Positions 7,466 to 9,667 of a DNA stretch of 9,667 nt are shown here, one piece after another. This stretch comes from JARRJY01 sp050116415 (GTDB taxonomy: Bacteria > Pseudomonadota > Gammaproteobacteria > UBA6429 > Thiohalophilaceae). Each line of letters starts with the position of its first letter. Positions within the stretch are counted from its first letter, which is position 1. The stretch lies in the NCBI GenBank assembly GCA_050116415.1, contig JASFOS010000085.1, positions 1 through 9,667 on the forward strand. Direction: 5' to 3'. The notes beneath the pieces are model-generated. The model saw only the letters and a list, made by a program, of their open reading frames with translations, made no database searches and was not told the DNA's origin. The position numbers and the translations under genes are program-made.

Positions 7466-8032
7466 TTACTGCATGATTAAACTCGTGAAATACACGGCTT
7501 CGATTTTTGGCGGTTCCGCTTGCTGTTCGGCTTCGTCCGTTGCTTCGGTTTCTGTGGAGTGACTGCGCGCTTCCTGATTAAGAACCTGTTGAATGCTGTT
7601 CAATATCTCAGCACGTAACTTTTCCTTACCTGCGGGTGTATTGACTTCCTGGTATTTCTGGGTACTGAGCAATAGCAATATGTTGTTTCGAATCACAGGC
7701 ATATGTTGTTTCACCGCGTCCAGGGCACGCTGTTCCCTGGCCATGATCTGCATTTCAACCTGCATGTAATTCACAACGCTGTTATCTTCAAAGTTCACTA
7801 CAAACTCGGGTTGCAACGGCATATAAAGCGTTACCTTGGGTTCAAAATCCGCTTTTTCCTGATCCTCGGCCGAGGCTTTACCATCCTTCTTGTCCCCACT
7901 CAGTGCACCGGAGAAATACAAGGTGGCGCCTACAGCAATTGCTACCAATAACAGTGCGCCAACAACCAGCAACACGATCTTGCCTTTACCACCTTTCGTT
8001 TGTACGTCCAGATCCAGTTCATCATCTGCCAT
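7466..8032 (-). CDS. fliL: FliL, flagellar basal body / stator-associated protein
   Basis: FliL is a single-pass inner-membrane protein that surrounds or supports the stator units and raises torque or stability. The 188-residue protein has a short acidic cytoplasmic start, a membrane helix (about 19-41), a charged linker (46-62), and a periplasmic FliL domain. The domain shows FVVNFED (77-83), YMQVEMQIMARE (89-100), MPVIRNNILLLLSTQ (111-125), and the family C-terminus VYFTSLIMQ (180-188). An acidic low-complexity segment (about 158-175, Ser/Thr/Glu/Gln-rich) sits between the last helix and this terminal strand, where many FliL proteins run straight through. The ATG has an AGGA site (8041-8044) 8 bp upstream. 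First gene of the operon, behind a sigma-54 type promoter. Identity is firm. Confidence 0.95.
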   Translation of the reverse strand: MADDELDLDVQTKGGKGKIVLLVVGALLLVAIAVGATLYFSGALSGDKKDGKASAEDQEKADFEPKVTLYMPLQPEFVVNFEDNSVVNYMQVEMQIMAREQRALDAVKQHMPVIRNNILLLLSTQKYQEVNTPAGKEKLRAEILNSIQQVLNQEARSHSTETEATDEAEQQAEPPKIEAVYFTSLIMQ

Positions 8033-8088
8033 GCGTTAAGTCCTGATATCGTTAGTGTTAAAACCTGTTGTGTCTTACCGTAGTGTTT

Positions 8089-8104
8089 AGCAAAACACAT
8101 GCCA
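8089..8104 (-). promoter_or_regulatory. Sigma-54 (RpoN) -24/-12 promoter of the fliL operon
   Basis: On the minus strand the sequence reads TGGCATG-N4-TTGCT, with the invariant GG (8102-8103) and GC (8090-8091) exactly 10 bp apart. It fits the RpoN consensus TGGCACG-N4-TTGCW with a single C-to-T difference. The predicted transcription start is near 8078, giving a leader of about 45 nt before fliL. Sigma-54 control of this operon is established in Vibrio and Pseudomonas, so position, orientation and context all agree. Confidence 0.85.
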
Positions 8105-8132
8105 GTAGATGGGACGGTATTAATTGTTTGTT

Positions 8133-8145
8133 TTTCAACAACTTA
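8133..8145. promoter_or_regulatory. Possible IHF binding site between enhancer and promoter
   Basis: The plus strand reads TTTCAACAACTTA, matching the IHF core WATCAANNNNTTR at all defined positions except the second. An A/T-rich tract (8119-8135) lies beside it, as is usual for IHF sites. It is about 55-67 bp upstream of the predicted start, between the sigma-54 promoter and the upstream TGAC cluster, where a DNA bend would help an enhancer-bound activator reach the polymerase. The consensus is loose and the region is A/T-rich, so chance is possible. Confidence 0.4.
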
Positions 8146-8164
8146 TATCGAATAAATCTGAGGA

Positions 8165-8220
8165 TGACAACTTTTTGACGAGCTTTGACGACGACACCAG
8201 CGTATCGCGTCAATTTGTCA
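8165..8220. promoter_or_regulatory. Candidate upstream activator sequence: phased TGAC repeats
   Basis: Plus-strand TGAC occurs at 8165, 8176 and 8186 (11 and 10 bp apart), the last two within exact 8-bp direct repeats TTTGACGA (8174-8181 and 8184-8191). The reverse motif GTCA occurs at 8209-8212 and 8217-8220. TGACAA (8165-8170) and TTGTCA (8215-8220) form an inverted pair. The cluster is about 87-142 bp upstream of the predicted fliL start, the usual distance for a sigma-54 activator. Minus-strand AAATTGAC (8209-8216) matches half of the FleQ consensus GTCANTAAATTGAC as I recall it. The bound protein (FleQ, FlrA or FlrC type) is an inference. Confidence 0.5.
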
Positions 8221-8237
8221 TTAAGCTAACCTGGCTG

Positions 8238-8256
8238 GCCGGCGCGTGATTCCGGC
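8238..8256. repeat. GC-rich inverted repeat downstream of orn
   Basis: GCCGG (8238-8242) and CCGGC (8252-8256) flank a 9-base loop. GCCGGC at 8238-8243 is also palindromic by itself. No T-tract follows on either strand. It may be part of a weak 3' structure for the orn transcript together with the hairpin at 8267-8285. Confidence 0.35.
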
Positions 8257-8266
8257 GGGGTTGAGG

Positions 8267-8285
8267 CTGCACGACTGACGTGCAG
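8267..8285 (-). terminator. Perfect 7-bp hairpin after orn, possible weak terminator
   Basis: CTGCACG (8267-8273) and CGTGCAG (8279-8285) form a perfect stem with a 5-base loop, 25 bp beyond the orn stop. There is no T-run after it in the direction of orn transcription, so it is not a classical intrinsic terminator. It could protect the orn 3' end or act with Rho, and some orn readthrough into the flagellar operon is possible. Confidence 0.35.
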
Positions 8286-8310
8286 GAGGACGGCTTTGAC
8301 CGCGGGATTG

Positions 8311-8859
8311 TCAGGGTAATTTGATCAAATGCTCACGATAATGACGTAATTCGTCAATCGAGTCCTTGATGTCATCCAGGGCCAGGTGGCTACTGACCTT
8401 GTTAAAACTCTTCCCAACTTCGGGGGCCCAGCGTTTGGCCAGTTCTTTCAGGGTGCTGACATCAAGGTTACGATAGTGGAAATAGGCTTCCAGTTCAGGC
8501 ATGCAGCGCGCGAGAAACCGGCGATCCTGGCAAATACTGTTGCCACACATGGGGGAGGTGTTGGCCGGCACATATTTACTGAGGAACTCGATAGTCTGAC
8601 GCTCGGCTTGCTGTTCCGAGACCTGGCTTTTGCGAACCCGCTCCACCAGGCCTGACTGGCCATGTTGACGGGTGTTCCATTCATCCATCGCCGCGAGCAC
8701 CTCGTCGGGTTGATGGATGGCTAATACCGGGCCTTCTGCAAGGGTATTGAGTTCGCTATCGGTCACAATCGTCGCAATCTCGATGATGACGTCATTCTGA
8801 GTATCCAGACCGGTCATTTCCAGATCAATCCAGATGAGATTATTGGCATTTTGCGTCAT
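8311..8859 (-). CDS. orn: Oligoribonuclease, DEDDh 3'-5' exoribonuclease
   Basis: Orn degrades the shortest RNAs (mainly dinucleotides) to mononucleotides, finishing mRNA decay and clearing pGpG, the product of c-di-GMP hydrolysis. At 182 residues it has the usual length. All catalytic residues are visible and fall at the E. coli numbers: D12 and E14 in IWIDLEMTGLD, D112 in CGNSICQDRRF, H158 and D163 in SSHLALDDIKDS. Conserved AEGPVLAIHQ (41-50), MPELEAYFHYRNLDVSTLKEL (120-140) and the terminal YREHLIKLP also match the family. An AAGGA ribosome site (8870-8874) lies 10 bp before the ATG. It is upstream of, and in the same direction as, fliL (278-bp gap), and divergent from the M48 peptidase gene. 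It probably has its own promoter in 8860-8950. Confidence 0.98.
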   Translation of the reverse strand: MTQNANNLIWIDLEMTGLDTQNDVIIEIATIVTDSELNTLAEGPVLAIHQPDEVLAAMDEWNTRQHGQSGLVERVRKSQVSEQQAERQTIEFLSKYVPANTSPMCGNSICQDRRFLARCMPELEAYFHYRNLDVSTLKELAKRWAPEVGKSFNKVSSHLALDDIKDSIDELRHYREHLIKLP

Positions 8860-8950
8860 TTTATTTTTATCCTTGCCTGAGTCTTGCCAAGAAATCTAAC
8901 AGAGGCTACCCTGCTTTTCATATCCACACGACAAACTAATAGAACGTATC
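8860..8950. promoter_or_regulatory. Divergent control region between orn and the M48 peptidase gene
   Basis: This 91-bp gap must carry start signals for both genes. For the plus strand, TTGCCA (8884-8889) and TACCCT (8907-8912) are 17 bp apart, a good -35 but poor -10 match to sigma-70. For orn, the minus strand shows an extended -10 like TGT-TAGATT without a clear -35. Both are weak matches. Confidence 0.3.
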
Positions 8951-9667
8951 ATGGTAACATCAATTTTTATCGCTGTCCTGATTGCCGCTTTTCTGGTTGA
9001 ACTCTGGCTGGATCGTCGCCAGCTTCAGACTGTCAAAGCGCACCGTAACGAAGTACCGGAAACCTTTCGCGATCACATTTCGCTAGAAGCGCACCAGAAG
9101 GCTGCTGATTATACCCTGGCGAAAATCAGGATCAGTGGCTATCAACTATTTTACAGTAGTTTGTTGTTATTACTATGGACCCTGGGTGGTGGGCTGCAGC
9201 TGGTTGATGATTTCTGGCAGTCACTGGATATGGATAGCCTGCTGACCGGGTGCATCGTGATACTCAGCGTGCTCTTGCTGGGTGGGCTACTGGAACTGCC
9301 TTTCAGCCTCTACCGCACCTTTAAAATAGAACAAAAGTTTGGCTTCAATCGAACCACACCGCGTATTTACGTTTCTGACCTGCTGAAACAAGTCGCCTTG
9401 TCTATCATCCTTGGTATGCCACTGCTATGGGTTGTGCTGTGGTTAATGGAAGATGTACAACCCTTGTGGTGGTTAAAAGTCTGGGCGGTATGGATGGGCT
9501 TTAACCTGTTCCTGGTCTGGGCCTACCCGGCTTTTATCGCTCCCGTTTTCAACAAGTTTAACCCGCTGGATGATGAATCACTCAAATCACGGATAGAGTC
9601 TTTGTTGAAACGCTGCGGCTTCACCAGTAACGGTATTTTTGTCATGGATGGTTCCACCCGCTCCAGT
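8951..9667 (+). CDS. Ste24-type M48 family zinc metallopeptidase (N-terminal part, cut by window edge)
   Basis: The first 239 codons are open to the window end. The protein resembles bacterial homologues of CAAX prenyl protease 1 (Ste24, family M48A), multi-pass inner-membrane zinc peptidases whose bacterial substrates are mostly unknown. Hydrophobic segments lie at about 3-19, 65-86, 97-118, 145-166 and 172-198. Family landmarks are ELPFSLYRTFKIEQKFGFNR (115-134), APVFNKFNPLDD (197-208) and the IFVMDGSTRSS motif (229-239), which in this family precedes the catalytic region. The zinc-binding HExxH should follow beyond the window, so activity cannot be checked here. The ATG at 8951 gives the expected membrane N-terminus but its ribosome site (AGAACG) is weak. 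It is divergent from orn. No gene symbol is assigned because none is settled for bacterial members. Confidence 0.88.
   Translation, partial: MVTSIFIAVLIAAFLVELWLDRRQLQTVKAHRNEVPETFRDHISLEAHQKAADYTLAKIRISGYQLFYSSLLLLLWTLGGGLQLVDDFWQSLDMDSLLTGCIVILSVLLLGGLLELPFSLYRTFKIEQKFGFNRTTPRIYVSDLLKQVALSIILGMPLLWVVLWLMEDVQPLWWLKVWAVWMGFNLFLVWAYPAFIAPVFNKFNPLDDESLKSRIESLLKRCGFTSNGIFVMDGSTRSS

Noticed and set aside
8267..8285. Calling the 7-bp hairpin a full Rho-independent terminator
   Set aside because: No T-run follows the stem on either strand, so it is listed only as a weak candidate.
1..9667. Insertion sequences, CRISPR arrays, tRNA or rRNA genes, attachment sites, or a novel defence-type cassette
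   Set aside because: Nearly all bases belong to recognised core genes, and the two gaps longer than 50 bp contain no such structures. No sign of recent transfer was seen in the genes.

Overview
The window is about 9.7 kb of a gammaproteobacterial chromosome of roughly even base composition. It carries the core flagellar export and switch operon of a polarly flagellated bacterium. The order fliL-fliM-fliN-fliO-fliP-fliQ-fliR-flhB-flhA-flhF is the one known from Pseudomonas, Vibrio, Shewanella and relatives. The presence of flhF, which positions polar flagella, and a sigma-54 type promoter ahead of fliL both fit that group. Orn matches the E. coli enzyme closely, down to the numbering of its catalytic residues. 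I cannot name the genus from sequence alone.

Layout: every gene from 1 to 8859 lies on the minus strand. Read in the direction of transcription (right to left), they are orn (8859-8311), a 278-bp regulatory gap, then fliL, fliM, fliN, fliO, fliP, fliQ, fliR, flhB, flhA and the first 154 codons of flhF, which runs off the left edge. Gaps between the ten flagellar genes range from a 1-bp overlap to 26 bp, with no visible terminator, so they probably form one long transcript with translational coupling. A divergent gene on the plus strand (8951 to the right edge) encodes the membrane half of a Ste24-type M48 zinc peptidase, cut by the window end before its HExxH motif.

How the genes work together: FliM and FliN form the C-ring switch that binds CheY-P and sets rotation direction. 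FliL supports the stator. FliP, FliQ and FliR (with FliO as assembly factor) build the export gate. FlhB switches substrate specificity and FlhA is the ion-driven export engine. FlhF selects the cell pole for assembly.

The most informative non-coding stretch is 8033-8310. It holds a near-ideal -24/-12 promoter, an IHF-like site and a cluster of helically phased TGAC motifs. Together these look like a complete enhancer, bend and promoter arrangement for a FleQ/FlrA/FlrC-type activator. The coding part is largely conventional. The points worth a second look are this control region, the NPEH (not NPTH) autocleavage motif in FlhB, the GTG start of fliM, an acidic insert in FliL, and orn, which ends c-di-GMP breakdown, lying directly upstream of the flagellar operon. 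I found no mobile element, CRISPR array, RNA gene or clearly novel system.
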